Assembly (NCBI GenBank): GCA_032881465.1
Contig: CP126168.1
Location: 1,302,001 to 1,366,000 of the forward strand
From: Parvibaculaceae bacterium PLY_AMNH_Bact1
Lineage (GTDB): Bacteria > Pseudomonadota > Alphaproteobacteria > Parvibaculales > Parvibaculaceae
Direction of reading: 5' to 3'
Length of the DNA stretch: 64,000 nt
In this document: in pieces, positions 44,141 to 52,678 of the stretch
Layout: each line of letters starts with the position of its first letter
Position numbering within the stretch: the stretch's first letter is position 1
The notes under the pieces: generated by a model
The model's input: only the letters and a program-made list of their open reading frames with translations
The model's database searches: none
Told to the model about the DNA's origin: nothing
Made by a program: the position numbers and the translations under genes

Positions 44141-45468
44141 GCGATCAGGCTCTCACATATTTGGACGCCAACAGCGTGGCCGCTGAAGGGCCTGCCTGGC
44201 TTGATGTACGGCGCAGAGCCGCGCGGGCAAGTTTCGCAGATGCGGGCTTTCCTCATCGCCGCGTGGAAGCATGGCGCTATACAGACCTGTCACGACTTGT
44301 GGCGAAAGCAGACTGGCAGCCAGCAGGTCCCCATGAAGGGGCGGTCCTGGTTCCCGAAGGACGAAGCAATCCTTTTGCGGGGATCGAGTCCTACAAGCTC
44401 GTCTTTGTGAACGGTTTCTTCCGCCCTGATCTGTCTGAACTCGATGGCCTGCCCGAGAGTGTTGAAATTCTTCCACTTGAATCAGCGCTGGAACGAGGCA
44501 CAAAATTCGAAAGCGCCTTCGACGCCAACGGTCCCGAAGCGATGGCACCCATTGCCGCGTTGAACACTGCCTGTGCAAGAGATGGTGCGGTTATTCGCCT
44601 AAGCGATGGTGTTCAGCTGGAACAACCGGTCCAGATTATTCACTACACGCCTGATGGCGGTGCGACCGTCGCCCACACGCGGAACGTCATTGAACTTGGC
44701 GGCGGTGCATCCATGACTCTGCTGGAAGCACAGATTGGGTGGGGAGGCGCCTATCTTGTCGACCGTGTCACAAATCTCAATCTGGGCGAGCAGTCCTCGC
44801 TTACCCATGTCAGGCTTGAAGATGAAGACACAGACGCAATTCATTTGTCGACGGTTCTTGGGGATGTTGCTTCAAACGCATCCTATGTTGCAAATACACT
44901 AGCTATCGGGGGGCGTGCGGGGCGGCTGCAGTCGGCGCTGCATTTTGCCGGTGAAGGAGCGCACGCGGAAAGCAACACAGCCTACCTGCTTCGAGATTCT
45001 CAACATCTCGATTCAACCATCGTTGTAGATCACGCCGTGCCGGGCTGCACCAGTGGCGCTCTGGCAAAAGGGGTGCTCGACGGTGAGGCGATCGGCGTGT
45101 TTCAGGGCAAAGTGATTGTCGCCCCGCAGGCACAGAAGAGTGATGCCAAACAGATGAGCAATGCACTGCTTCTCTCCCGCGATGCAGCTATGAACGCAAA
45201 ACCGGAGCTCGAGATTTACGCCGATGATGTGCAGTGCGCGCACGGAAGCACGATTGGCGAGCTTGATGGAGACGCTCTTTTCTATCTCCGCTCAAGAGGT
45301 ATTGAAGAAAAAGTTGCCCGCCAGATGCTGATTTCAGCCTTTCTGGGAGATGTGCTGGAACAGATCTCCCACGAGGTCGCTCGTGATGTACTGAGCGCGC
45401 GCGCGGCCCAATGGTTTGGCTTGGAAACTGGCCTGGAAATTGGACCGGAAACAGAGGGGGTGGTGTAG
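44137..45468 (+). CDS. sufD: Fe-S assembly protein SufD
   Basis: A 443-residue partner of SufB in the SufBC2D complex. The C-terminal half has the beta-helix and the key His in DVQCAHGSTIGELD (E. coli His360 region), followed by LFYLRSRGIEEKVARQML. The N-terminal third contains RRVEAWRYTDLSRL. Translation is coupled to sufC by an ATGA overlap. Confidence 0.96.
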   Translation: MSDQALTYLDANSVAAEGPAWLDVRRRAARASFADAGFPHRRVEAWRYTDLSRLVAKADWQPAGPHEGAVLVPEGRSNPFAGIESYKLVFVNGFFRPDLSELDGLPESVEILPLESALERGTKFESAFDANGPEAMAPIAALNTACARDGAVIRLSDGVQLEQPVQIIHYTPDGGATVAHTRNVIELGGGASMTLLEAQIGWGGAYLVDRVTNLNLGEQSSLTHVRLEDEDTDAIHLSTVLGDVASNASYVANTLAIGGRAGRLQSALHFAGEGAHAESNTAYLLRDSQHLDSTIVVDHAVPGCTSGALAKGVLDGEAIGVFQGKVIVAPQAQKSDAKQMSNALLLSRDAAMNAKPELEIYADDVQCAHGSTIGELDGDALFYLRSRGIEEKVARQMLISAFLGDVLEQISHEVARDVLSARAAQWFGLETGLEIGPETEGVV

Positions 45469-45471
45469 GAT

Positions 45472-46722
45472 ATGAACATGATCGACAGCAACACTCCTCT
45501 GGCTGCAGGTTTCGATGTTGAAACTGTGCGCCGTGACTTCCCCATTCTCGCACGCGAGGTTTATGGCAAACCGCTTGTCTATTTGGACAATGCAGCATCC
45601 GCTCAGAAACCAAAGGCCGTGATTGATGCCATGCGCGAAGCATATGAGAACGAATATGCGAATGTGCACCGCGGGCTTCACTATCTGTCAAACGAAGCGA
45701 CACAGAAGTTCGAAGATGCGCGAGACAAGATCGCGACGTTTTTGAACGCGGCGTCCTCAGATGAGATCATCTTCACAAGTGGTGCCACGGACTCGATCAA
45801 CCTTGTCGCAGATAGTCTCGGTTCTGAACTGGAAGAGGGGGATGAAATCATCCTCTCCGTCCTGGAGCATCATTCCAACATCGTGCCCTGGCACTTCCTT
45901 CGGGAGCGCAAAGGTGTTGTGCTGAGATGGGTGCCGGTGAGCGACGAAGGCGATTTGCTGATTGAGGAGTATGAAAAGCTCTTCTCGTCGCGAACGAAGC
46001 TCGTCGCCGTAACCGGCATGTCCAATGCGCTCGGCACGATTGCGCCGACAAAAGACATGGTGCGGATCGCTCATGATCATGAGGTTCCGATCCTCATTGA
46101 TGCAAGCCAGCGCGTCGTCCATATGGCGACAGATGTGCGCGAGCTCGATTGTGATTTCCTCGCGCTCACTGGCCACAAGCTCTACGGACCCAGTGGTATT
46201 GGAGTGCTCTACGGTAAGCGGGACAAGCTCGCCTCCATGCGGCCATACCGGGGCGGCGGTGAGATGATCCGCGAAGTGAAAATGGACATGGTGACCTATG
46301 GAGAGCCGCCGCACCGCTTTGAGGCGGGCACGCCTCCGATCGTGCAGGCGATCGGGCTGGGCACCGCTGTGGATTATGTCTCTTCAATCGGGCTTGATGC
46401 GATTTACGCTCACGAAAAAGAGCTCCTTGCCTATGCGACAGAGCGCCTTTCTGAGATTGAGTCCTTGAAGGTTTTGGGGACGACGCCTCAAAAAGGCGCG
46501 ATCATGTCTTTTATTGTCGACGGCGCGCACCCACATGACGTCTCAACCGTGATTGATAGGGCTGGTGTTGCTGTAAGAGCAGGGCATCATTGTGCGCAAC
46601 CGCTCATGGACAGATTTGATGTGACCGGCACGTGTCGCGCATCATTTGCGATGTATAATACAAAGGCTGAAGTCGGTGCTCTGGCAGAGGCGATTGCTGG
46701 TGCTATCAAGTTCTTTAGCTAG
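45472..46722 (+). CDS. sufS: Cysteine desulfurase SufS
   Basis: A 416-residue class II desulfurase. The PLP lysine is in LTGHKLYGPSGIGVLYG and the catalytic cysteine in RAGHHCAQPLM. YLDNAASAQKP and RGLHYLSNEAT mark the N-terminal part. It starts three bases after sufD. No sufE or sufU lies in the operon, so its sulfur acceptor is elsewhere or is SufB directly. Confidence 0.97.
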   Translation: MNMIDSNTPLAAGFDVETVRRDFPILAREVYGKPLVYLDNAASAQKPKAVIDAMREAYENEYANVHRGLHYLSNEATQKFEDARDKIATFLNAASSDEIIFTSGATDSINLVADSLGSELEEGDEIILSVLEHHSNIVPWHFLRERKGVVLRWVPVSDEGDLLIEEYEKLFSSRTKLVAVTGMSNALGTIAPTKDMVRIAHDHEVPILIDASQRVVHMATDVRELDCDFLALTGHKLYGPSGIGVLYGKRDKLASMRPYRGGGEMIREVKMDMVTYGEPPHRFEAGTPPIVQAIGLGTAVDYVSSIGLDAIYAHEKELLAYATERLSEIESLKVLGTTPQKGAIMSFIVDGAHPHDVSTVIDRAGVAVRAGHHCAQPLMDRFDVTGTCRASFAMYNTKAEVGALAEAIAGAIKFFS

Positions 46723-46736
46723 AGATTAGAAAATAA

Positions 46737-47147
46737 GTGAAACAGGATATGAGTGAAGATCTGCCCCATGAGGCCGTATCAGAGGTGAAACCGGAGACAA
46801 CCGGTGAGGCTGTGTCGCAGTCGGCGATTCCTGCCGATGAATTGGCACGCCTGACAGATGACCTGATTGGGGCGATCAAGACCGTCTATGACCCTGAGAT
46901 CCCGGTCGACATCTATGAGTTGGGCCTGATCTATAAAATTGACGTCTCTGATGACCGCGATGTCGTCGTCGATATGACCCTGACGGCACCGGGATGTCCT
47001 GTCGCTGGTGAAATGCCGGGCTGGGTTGCCGATGCGATCCGCTCTGTTGACGGAATTTGTGATGTGGATGTTAATCTGGTGTTTGATCCTCCGTGGGATC
47101 CTGGCCGGATGAGTGATGAAGCGCGTGTCGCGCTGAATATGTATTAA
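46737..47147 (+). CDS. sufT: SufT/DUF59 (MIP18-like) Fe-S assembly protein
   Basis: A 136-residue protein helping Fe-S maturation or transfer. A variable acidic N-terminus is followed by the DUF59 core: IKTVYDPEIPVDIYELGLIY and the conserved Cys in MTLTAPGCPVAGEMP. A GTG at 46737 gives the length stated; an ATG at 46749 in the same frame is equally plausible. Position after sufS is typical for alphaproteobacteria. Confidence 0.92.
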   Translation: MKQDMSEDLPHEAVSEVKPETTGEAVSQSAIPADELARLTDDLIGAIKTVYDPEIPVDIYELGLIYKIDVSDDRDVVVDMTLTAPGCPVAGEMPGWVADAIRSVDGICDVDVNLVFDPPWDPGRMSDEARVALNMY

Positions 47148-47167
47148 GCGTTTTGATCGGAGTTGCC

Positions 47168-47539
47168 ATGACGACGGTGAGAGAACGACCAAAAGCAGTG
47201 ACATTGACCGATCGGGCAGCCGATCGGGTCAAGGCGATTATGGCCAACGCCAAAGAGGACTTTGTCGGCGTACGCATTGGCGTTGAGACTGGTGGCTGCG
47301 CGGGCATGGCCTATACGATGGACTATGCTGAAGACATTGCGCCGTTGGATGAAATTGTCGAGGACAAAGGCGTGCGTATTTTGATTGATCCGAAAGCCAT
47401 CCTGTTCCTCATCGGAACGGAGATGGATTGGGAGCAGGACACGTTTACCAGCGGCTTCAAGTTCAACAATCCGAATGCCGTGGATGCCTGTGGGTGTGGT
47501 GAAAGCTTCACGATCACACCGGCTACCGCGTCTAACTAA
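47168..47539 (+). CDS. sufA: A-type Fe-S carrier (SufA/IscA-like)
   Basis: A 123-residue HesB/IscA-fold protein carrying Fe-S clusters to targets. The three ligand cysteines appear as GGCAGMAY and DACGCGESF. AVTLTDRAADRVKAIM starts the domain. ATG 47168 has GGAG seven bases upstream and is preferred to 47153. Follows sufT after 20 bases. Confidence 0.94.
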   Translation: MTTVRERPKAVTLTDRAADRVKAIMANAKEDFVGVRIGVETGGCAGMAYTMDYAEDIAPLDEIVEDKGVRILIDPKAILFLIGTEMDWEQDTFTSGFKFNNPNAVDACGCGESFTITPATASN

Positions 47540-47547
47540 GTTCCAAT

Positions 47548-47967
47548 ATGGCGGTCAGCCCTGAGTATAAAGCCTTCGTGATGGAAGTGCTTGAACCGCT
47601 TGGAGACATCCGTATCAGAAACATGTTTGGGGGCGCGGGCGTCTATTACCGCGATCTGATGTTTGGCCTCATTGCCAGCGAAACCCTTCACTTCAAAGCG
47701 GACGACATCAATAGGGGTGGCTTTGAAAACGAAGGCATGACGCAGTTCCTGTATGAAGCACCGCCAAAGGATGGCAAAGAGGGACGCAAGATCTCCATGT
47801 CGTACTGGGAGATTCCAGATCGACTGTTTGACGAGCCGGATGAGCTTGTCGAGTGGGCGAAAGCTGCCATTGAGGCCGCAACGCGGAACAAAAAGGCCAA
47901 GCCAAAACGCGGGAGAACGGCGAAGAGGAAAGCCACTGCGAAAAAGAAGATCGCCAGAAAGAAATAA
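47548..47967 (+). CDS. TfoX N-terminal-domain protein with basic tail
   Basis: A 139-residue protein. Residues 1-105 form a TfoX/Sxy N-terminal domain (IRIRNMFGGAGVYYRDLMFGLI, KISMSYWEIPDRLF). The C-terminus from about 112 is almost entirely Lys/Arg/Ala and could bind nucleic acid. Eight bases after sufA and before the operon terminator, so it is co-expressed with Fe-S assembly. Its role there is not known to me. Confidence 0.88.
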   Translation: MAVSPEYKAFVMEVLEPLGDIRIRNMFGGAGVYYRDLMFGLIASETLHFKADDINRGGFENEGMTQFLYEAPPKDGKEGRKISMSYWEIPDRLFDEPDELVEWAKAAIEAATRNKKAKPKRGRTAKRKATAKKKIARKK

Positions 47968-47997
47968 GGGCCGCTTCGATAAGAAGCAGCCCTTTTT
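47967..47997 (+). terminator. Terminator of the iscR-suf operon
   Basis: AGGGCCGCTTC (47967-47977) / GAAGCAGCCCT (47983-47993) with one mismatch, then a run of T. It starts at the stop codon of the last gene. Confidence 0.88.
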
Positions 47998-48015
47998 GTT
48001 GTGACTAGAACGGGC

Positions 48016-48807
48016 TTACTCGCCTTTGAATTCAGCTGGTCGTTTCTCAAGGAATGCCTTCACGCCTTCTTTAAAGTCGCTACTGCGTCCGGCAGACCGC
48101 TGAAGTTGCCGCTCCAGATTGAGTTGCTCTTCATAAGTATTGTCATCGCTTTCCCAATAGAGCTGACGAATAAGACCCAGCGAGAACGGGCCATCTGCCA
48201 GTTGTCGGGCGATTTTGTCAGTTTCTTCGGGAAGAGCATTATCATCAAATACGCGGTTGATCAGACCCCATTGCAGAGCCGTCTCCGCGGGGAGCTTTTC
48301 GCCCATCAGGGAAAGCTCCATGGCGCGGGCACGGCCAACAAGGCGCGGTAGCAGCCAGGTTGAGCCGCCATCTGGTACCAGGCCAATGCGGCGGAAGGCC
48401 TGCAGGAAGTATGAAGACCGCGCACACAAAATCATGTCGCCCATCAGCGCAAAGCTCATCCCCACGCCAGCAGCTGGTCCGTTGACGGAAGTCACTAGCG
48501 GGAAAGGAAGGTTGCGAAGACGGCGTAGGAAAGGGTGATAGGCCTTCTCAAGCGCTGAGCCCGCGTCCGGATTTTTCGGCTGGGGTCCCTCGTTGCGTCC
48601 TTGCAGGTTAGCACCAGTGCAGAAACCTCTGCCTTCGCCCGTCATGACCAGACAGCGGACTTTGCTATCCGGGTCTTCTACGACATCCATTGCCTCTTCA
48701 AGGCCTTGCAGCATCTCCATTGATACTGCGTTCATAACTTCTGGATGGTTGAGCGTTAGCGTCGCGATTCCATCTTTGATCTCCAGTCGTACATGTTGAA
48801 AGTCCAT
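48016..48807 (-). CDS. Enoyl-CoA hydratase/isomerase family, PaaG-like (downstream copy)
   Basis: A 263-residue crotonase-fold enzyme. CoA-oxyanion hole residues are in GRGFCTGANL and GPAAGVGMSFAL. The second catalytic position reads LVPDGGSTWLLPRLVGRARA, with Asp instead of the hydratase Glu; this is the PaaG-like isomerase pattern. Adjacent, same-strand gene 48837-49631 is a paralogue, with a 29-base gap. They may act in aromatic or fatty acyl-CoA degradation. Confidence 0.92.
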   Translation of the reverse strand: MDFQHVRLEIKDGIATLTLNHPEVMNAVSMEMLQGLEEAMDVVEDPDSKVRCLVMTGEGRGFCTGANLQGRNEGPQPKNPDAGSALEKAYHPFLRRLRNLPFPLVTSVNGPAAGVGMSFALMGDMILCARSSYFLQAFRRIGLVPDGGSTWLLPRLVGRARAMELSLMGEKLPAETALQWGLINRVFDDNALPEETDKIARQLADGPFSLGLIRQLYWESDDNTYEEQLNLERQLQRSAGRSSDFKEGVKAFLEKRPAEFKGE

Positions 48808-48836
48808 GGACTTCTCCCTGTTTGTTTAGTTGCAGC

Positions 48837-49631
48837 TTACCCTGCAACGAATTCTGGTTCTTTCTTTTTAAGGAATGAGACGACACCTTCGGCAAAGTTC
48901 GGATGGTCGCCGAGCTTGCCTTGCGTATCGCGCTCATAGTCGAGTTGTTGAGTGAGTGTGTTGTGCTCAGCAACATCCAGCGCCTTTTTGATTTCGGCAA
49001 ACGCATTGGTCGGACCAGCAGCGAGTTGCGTCGCATAACTCATCGCCGTCTCAGTGAGCTTCTCATCATCCACACATTCATAGATCAAGCCCCACTCCGC
49101 AGCGGTTTCAGCTGGTAGCTTGTTGCCTAGAAGGGCAAGCGCGCGCGCACGTGCACGACCGACAAGGTGAGGGGTGAACCAGGTGCATCCCATGTCGGGG
49201 ATGAGGGCGAGACGCGGCCCGAATACCTGAACAAATTTCGCAGAGCGTGCAGCGATGACAATATCGCCAGCCAGAGCAAGACCGACGCCACCCCCAGCTG
49301 TCATACCGTTGACGGCGGTCACCACTGGCTTTGGTACTTCTGAAAGTTCGCGGACCATTGGGTTAAACCCAATGTCCATGCCATGCGCGACGCGTTCGCC
49401 GCGAGACATGTCATCATCACCGGCCACATTGGCGGATAGATCAGCACCGGCGCAGAAGCCACGACCATTACCTGTAACCAGCAGAGCACGTGCACTATCG
49501 TCGGCGGAAAAATTAGCAACCGCCGAGCGAACGTCGGCGATCATCTCCATGTTGATGCTGTTTAAAACCTCAGGCCGGTTGAGTGTCAGGTGGCCAATGC
49601 CCTCAGACACCTCATATGTGATCGTTTCCAT
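48837..49631 (-). CDS. Enoyl-CoA hydratase/isomerase family, PaaG-like (upstream copy)
   Basis: A 264-residue crotonase. GRGFCAGADLSANV and MTAGGGVGLALAGD form the oxyanion hole. The catalytic segment is LIPDMGCTWFTPHLVGRARA, again Asp at the position of hydratase Glu. It shares the same C-terminal GVVSFLKKKEPEF-type ending with its neighbour, which indicates an old tandem duplication. First gene of the pair. Confidence 0.92.
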   Translation of the reverse strand: METITYEVSEGIGHLTLNRPEVLNSINMEMIADVRSAVANFSADDSARALLVTGNGRGFCAGADLSANVAGDDDMSRGERVAHGMDIGFNPMVRELSEVPKPVVTAVNGMTAGGGVGLALAGDIVIAARSAKFVQVFGPRLALIPDMGCTWFTPHLVGRARARALALLGNKLPAETAAEWGLIYECVDDEKLTETAMSYATQLAAGPTNAFAEIKKALDVAEHNTLTQQLDYERDTQGKLGDHPNFAEGVVSFLKKKEPEFVAG

Positions 49632-49789
49632 AAGTCCTCGTCATTGTCGACGACATGCCACCCTCCGGGCACGCCAAAATTGGCGCAAACCTTACCGGTA
49701 CGCGACGATGGACGAAAGTGGAATAGGGTGCACGGCGGTAAGACCGGGCCGACGCTACGTAAAAGACAGATTGGTGGATCAGTGTTTGT

Positions 49790-50854
49790 TCAGCCGGCGG
49801 CCTGAGCTGGCTCAGCTGCTGCGGTGCTGTCAGCTGCGACAACGCGATTCCGGCCCTGTTCCTTAGCTTCGTAGAGCGCGGCATCTGCGCGCGCAATCAT
49901 GGTCTGAGGTGTATCGCCCATAGCAAACTGCGCCACACCCAGCGACATTGTCACTCGGCCGAGGTTTTCGCCCGTCGACTTTTTGACAAGCTCGCGGGAT
50001 TTCACTGTCTCTCGAATATGGTTGGAGAGTTTAAGCGCATCCTCAAGGGCGGTGTTTGGCAAGATCATCGCAAATTCTTCGCCGCCATACCGCGCAGGCG
50101 TATCCTGACCCTTCACATTGTTGCTCAAACAACGGCCAACAAGGCGCAGAACCTGGTCACCGGCCTGATGACCAAAGGTGTCATTGAATTTTTTGAAGAA
50201 GTCGATGTCTGCCATCGCAAGACACATTTCCGACCCGTTTTGAGATGCTTCTGCAATTGAGCTCAGAAGAACTTCATCAAACGCTTTGCGGTTGGCAATG
50301 CCGGTCAACTGGTCCGTAAGTGCTTCGCTGCGTGCCTGCGCAAGATTGCTTCTAAGCTCTTCGACTTCACTCTTGGACTCTGTAAGCTTTTCTTCCAGCT
50401 CCCGAGAGCGAGTTTCCATTTGTTTAGTAGCGGCAACAATTGTTTCCACGACCTGCCCAAGATCTGCGGCCGAAATTTCGCTGTTGAGAGCATCGCTGAC
50501 GCCCTGCATCGATTTTCCAAACCGGTTGGTATCGCCGGAAACACTTGCGATCAGTTCGATGACATTGTCCATCTTGCCGCTCAACTGCTCACCTGCTTCA
50601 ATGGTTGAATCGGTAAGCTGCTCTTCCGGCGCGCCCAGGAGTGACTCGAGCTCATACATGAAGGGCGAGTCAAATGGCTTCGATGCCTCAAATCGCTCAT
50701 TGATCTTTGTATTTATTTCGGGGTTCTCGCCAGAGGCGTAGGCATACCACACGCTATAAGCACCGGGGGTCGGTTCGATACTGTTGTCGCCCATCAGGTG
50801 CATGGCTTTTGCGCCATATTCCAGTGCTGGTGAAGTGTTGGTTGCAGATGTCAC
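49790..50854 (-). CDS. GGDEF-domain diguanylate cyclase
   Basis: Makes cyclic di-GMP; 354 residues. An N-terminal all-helical region (about 1-160, YGAKAMHLMGDNSIEPTPGA and a Glu-rich coiled coil) precedes the catalytic domain with RYGGEEF (active GGEEF). The inhibitory I-site, usually RxxD eight residues upstream, reads KGQD, so product inhibition is probably weakened. No membrane segment, so likely cytoplasmic. GTG 50854 with GGGGAAG upstream is preferred over the in-frame 50896 start, which lacks a ribosome-binding site. Confidence 0.93.
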   Translation of the reverse strand: MTSATNTSPALEYGAKAMHLMGDNSIEPTPGAYSVWYAYASGENPEINTKINERFEASKPFDSPFMYELESLLGAPEEQLTDSTIEAGEQLSGKMDNVIELIASVSGDTNRFGKSMQGVSDALNSEISAADLGQVVETIVAATKQMETRSRELEEKLTESKSEVEELRSNLAQARSEALTDQLTGIANRKAFDEVLLSSIAEASQNGSEMCLAMADIDFFKKFNDTFGHQAGDQVLRLVGRCLSNNVKGQDTPARYGGEEFAMILPNTALEDALKLSNHIRETVKSRELVKKSTGENLGRVTMSLGVAQFAMGDTPQTMIARADAALYEAKEQGRNRVVAADSTAAAEPAQAAG

Positions 50855-51143
50855 GATGCTTCCCCGGATCAGATAGATTATCCCTACGCCTATCAATCTA
50901 CGCGGGGTTTATTACGCGTTCGTAAATATTGGGACATCCGTGGGGCAATTGCTCTGGAAAACCCGCTGTTTCGTGCGGTTTTGATCATGTAGCGCAATAT
51001 GAAAGGCGATGTTAGTCTCAAACACAGGTGAGACACTAGGGAGCGTCATTCCAGCCCCAGGAACTCAAATGGGTGTGAGCAGGAAAGACCTGCTCGCGCG
51101 GAGGCAATAAAAGCGCGGCTGGAGCCGCCAATCGGAGGTACAA

Positions 51144-52604
51144 ATGAGCGTAGCTGAAGATACAAGAGGTTCCGACGCGGACTCAGCAGGGGGCGCAATC
51201 AGAGAAATTGTAGACCGCCAAAAAGAGGCCCATATCAAGGAAGGTGCCCCGAGTCTGGAACGCCGGATCGACTGGATTGACCGCGCCATTGTCCTTTTGG
51301 TGGACAATCAGAAAGAGCTGGCAGAAGCCATGGCAGCCGATTTTGGGCACCGGAGCATCGAACAGTCGCTTCTCACCGATATTGCAAGCTCAATCGGACC
51401 CCTGAAACACTCAAAGAAGCATCTCAAACAGTGGATGAAACCAGAGAAGCGGAAAACAATGTTCCCGCTTGGTTTGCTTGGTGCCAAAGCACGTATTGAA
51501 TATCAGCCGAAAGGTGTTGTTGGCGTCATCAGCCCGTGGAACTTCCCGGTCAACCTCACATTTGTTCCGCTATCAGGCATCTTTGCTGCTGGCAATCGGA
51601 CGATTATTAAGCCGTCTGAATATACTCCCGTCACCTCTGACGTCATGGCGCGCTTATTCCGTGAAGCATATGATGAGACAGAGGTTGCTGTTGTGACCGG
51701 TGGTCCTGCAGTTGGCGAGGCATTTTCCCGTCAGCCGTTCGATCATCTTCTTTTCACTGGTGCGACGTCAATCGCGCACCATGTAATGCGCGCTGCCGCC
51801 GAAAATCTCGTACCACTGACCTTGGAATTGGGGGGCAAGTCACCTGTGATCGTTTCTAAGAGTGCAGACGTTGAAGATGCGGCTGCCAGGATTATGAACG
51901 GCAAGACGTTGAATGCTGGCCAGATTTGTTTGGCGCCAGATTACGTGTTCGTTCCAGAAGGCAAAGTTGACGCCTTTGTTGGCGCCGCTGAAAAATCTGT
52001 CGCGAAGATGTATCCGACCCTCAAAGACAATCCGGACTACACATCAATCGTCAACCAGCGACACTTTGATCGTTTGAACAGCTATATCGACGACGCAAAG
52101 GCCAAGGGCGCCAAAATTGTAGAGGTAAATCCGGCGAATGAGGATTTCTCTCAGCAGCAGACCCACAAGATTCCGCCGACCATCGTTCTCGATGCAACGG
52201 ACGATATGAAGATTATGCAGGAAGAGATTTTTGGACCTCTGCTTCCAGTGAAAACCTTCAAAGAGAGTGATGAAACCATTGACTACATCAACGAGAATGA
52301 TCGTCCGCTAGGCCTTTATTATTTCGGTGAAGACAAAGCGGAAGAGGACAAGGTGTTGAAAAACACCACAGCGGGTGGTGTGACTGTCAACGATGTGATC
52401 ATGCATATCGCACAGGAAGATCTGCCATTTGGCGGCATTGGCCCTTCCGGTATGGGGGCCTATCACGGTTTCGACGGCTTTAAAGAGTTTAGCCACGCCA
52501 AATCGATCTACACGCAGTCTAAGTCCAAGATGGTCGCTGAGATGTTCCGTCCGCCGTATGGTGCGAAGACGCAGAAAAATCTGGCAAGCCAGATCAAGAA
52601 ATAG
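51144..52604 (+). CDS. Aldehyde dehydrogenase, coniferyl-aldehyde type
   Basis: A 486-residue NAD(P)-dependent aldehyde dehydrogenase. The catalytic Glu lies in LELGGKSPVIV and the Cys in NAGQICLAPDYV. NFPVNLTFVPL and EEIFGPLLPV are family motifs, and the GQICLAPDY wording is characteristic of the coniferyl-aldehyde group. A clear GGAGG-type ribosome-binding site precedes ATG 51144. Monocistronic, closed by a strong terminator. It may oxidise aromatic or long-chain aldehydes. Confidence 0.92.
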   Translation: MSVAEDTRGSDADSAGGAIREIVDRQKEAHIKEGAPSLERRIDWIDRAIVLLVDNQKELAEAMAADFGHRSIEQSLLTDIASSIGPLKHSKKHLKQWMKPEKRKTMFPLGLLGAKARIEYQPKGVVGVISPWNFPVNLTFVPLSGIFAAGNRTIIKPSEYTPVTSDVMARLFREAYDETEVAVVTGGPAVGEAFSRQPFDHLLFTGATSIAHHVMRAAAENLVPLTLELGGKSPVIVSKSADVEDAAARIMNGKTLNAGQICLAPDYVFVPEGKVDAFVGAAEKSVAKMYPTLKDNPDYTSIVNQRHFDRLNSYIDDAKAKGAKIVEVNPANEDFSQQQTHKIPPTIVLDATDDMKIMQEEIFGPLLPVKTFKESDETIDYINENDRPLGLYYFGEDKAEEDKVLKNTTAGGVTVNDVIMHIAQEDLPFGGIGPSGMGAYHGFDGFKEFSHAKSIYTQSKSKMVAEMFRPPYGAKTQKNLASQIKK

Positions 52605-52631
52605 ACCGACGAAAATACCGTCGAAATGAAG

Positions 52632-52663
52632 GGCAGCTCCCCTTAGGGGAAGCTGCCTTTTTT
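52632..52663 (+). terminator. Intrinsic terminator after the aldehyde dehydrogenase
   Basis: GGCAGCTCCCC (52632-52642) pairs with GGGG and AGCTGCC (52646-52657) around a TTA loop and one bulged A, then TTTTTT. It may also serve the convergent DUF1329 gene, but the opposite side has few T bases. Confidence 0.9.
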
Positions 52664-52678
52664 GTGCGGCCTGAAAAG

